From CAYLNH01 sp964384625 (GTDB lineage Bacteria; Verrucomicrobiota; Lentisphaeria; JABSQK01): a stretch of DNA of 5,398 nucleotides. Both the position numbers and the translations under genes were made by a program. The stretch spans positions 1-5,398 of the forward strand of contig CAYLNH010000378.1 of the NCBI GenBank assembly GCA_964384625.1, given 5' to 3'. The notes beneath the pieces were generated by a model, which was not told the origin of the DNA, did no database searches, and was given only the letters and a program-made list of their open reading frames with translations. Below, piece by piece: positions 5,222-5,398 of the stretch. The number at the start of each line of letters is the position of its first letter. Within the stretch, counting starts at the first letter, position 1.

Positions 5222-5398
5222 ATGCCCGCCTGCCCGGCATAGCTGCACCCGCACTCCGCAAAGAAGTCCCAGGCTCAGCCGGGGGGGATCGTTTCGCGCG
5301 GGGCATAGCTCGAAGAGCGACGCCGGGGAGTCCCCCTTGCCCGCCGTAAGTGCTCGACAAACCACGTTTTGAGACGTTCCCGGCTCCACGGGGCTTGC

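Noticed and set aside
5236..5310. Direct repeat GGCATAGCT (5236-5244 and 5302-5310)
   Set aside because: It is a single 9-bp match with unrelated flanks and no clear link to the promoter, so chance is a reasonable explanation.
5325..5335. GGGG-AGT-CCCC hairpin near the right edge
   Set aside because: Four G-C pairs in GC-rich DNA are expected by chance. No T-tract or neighbouring structure supports a role.
1248..5372. Long plus-strand reading frame as the real gene
   Set aside because: The minus-strand frame has a signal peptide, a promoter and clear CBM9-like, FlgD-Ig, NHL-type and EF-hand motifs. The plus-strand product is low-complexity and Arg/Ala-rich, with no recognisable motif or ribosome binding site.
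5275..5398. Possible C-terminal end of another minus-strand gene (40 codons ending in TGA)
   Set aside because: The fragment contains a helix-like RLKTWFVEHLRRARG, but all three minus frames are open for much of this stretch and the tail is Arg/Ser-rich. With no start or family motif visible, it cannot be told from non-coding GC-rich DNA.
1..5398. CRISPR array, tRNA, rRNA, transposase, toxin-antitoxin or defence genes
   Set aside because: Both strands were read for regularly spaced repeats, tRNA-like arms, conserved rRNA stretches and recognisable protein motifs of these classes; none was found.

Overview
This 5.4-kb window holds two protein-coding genes, both on the minus strand, and long non-coding stretches full of inverted repeats. 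The DNA is GC-rich. The protein families suggest a bacterium of the PVC group or nearby (Planctomycetota, Lentisphaerota, Kiritimatiellota, Verrucomicrobiota), possibly from a metagenome. The reasons are a very large secreted protein with CBM9-like, FlgD-Ig-like and beta-propeller regions, and a small exported protein with a motif I associate with secretin/STN-like proteins of those phyla. The phylum is an inference; no rRNA or other marker gene is present.

Layout in + coordinates: 1-506 has no convincing gene but is packed with stem-loops, the largest a 120-bp imperfect inverted repeat at 322-441. 507-791 (minus) encodes a 94-residue exported protein with a strong ribosome binding site. 792-1199 is a non-coding gap with a nested hairpin element, a duplicated 12-bp GC-rich hairpin and an imperfect direct repeat. 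1200-5186 (minus) encodes the 1328-residue secreted protein. 5187-5398 is its upstream region, with a good sigma-70-type promoter placed so close to the ATG that the message may be leaderless.

How they relate: the two genes are co-directional but 408 bp apart with repeats between them, so an operon is not evident. Both products appear to be exported. The large one looks like a modular binding or display protein, with CBM9-like domains at both ends around an Ig-like domain and propeller-like repeats; no catalytic domain was recognised. The small one keeps only a short motif usually seen in longer envelope proteins. I see no mobile-element gene, CRISPR array, tRNA, rRNA or recognisable defence system. 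The strongest candidates for something undescribed are the stem-loop-rich region at 18-441 and the apparently leaderless 1328-residue protein.
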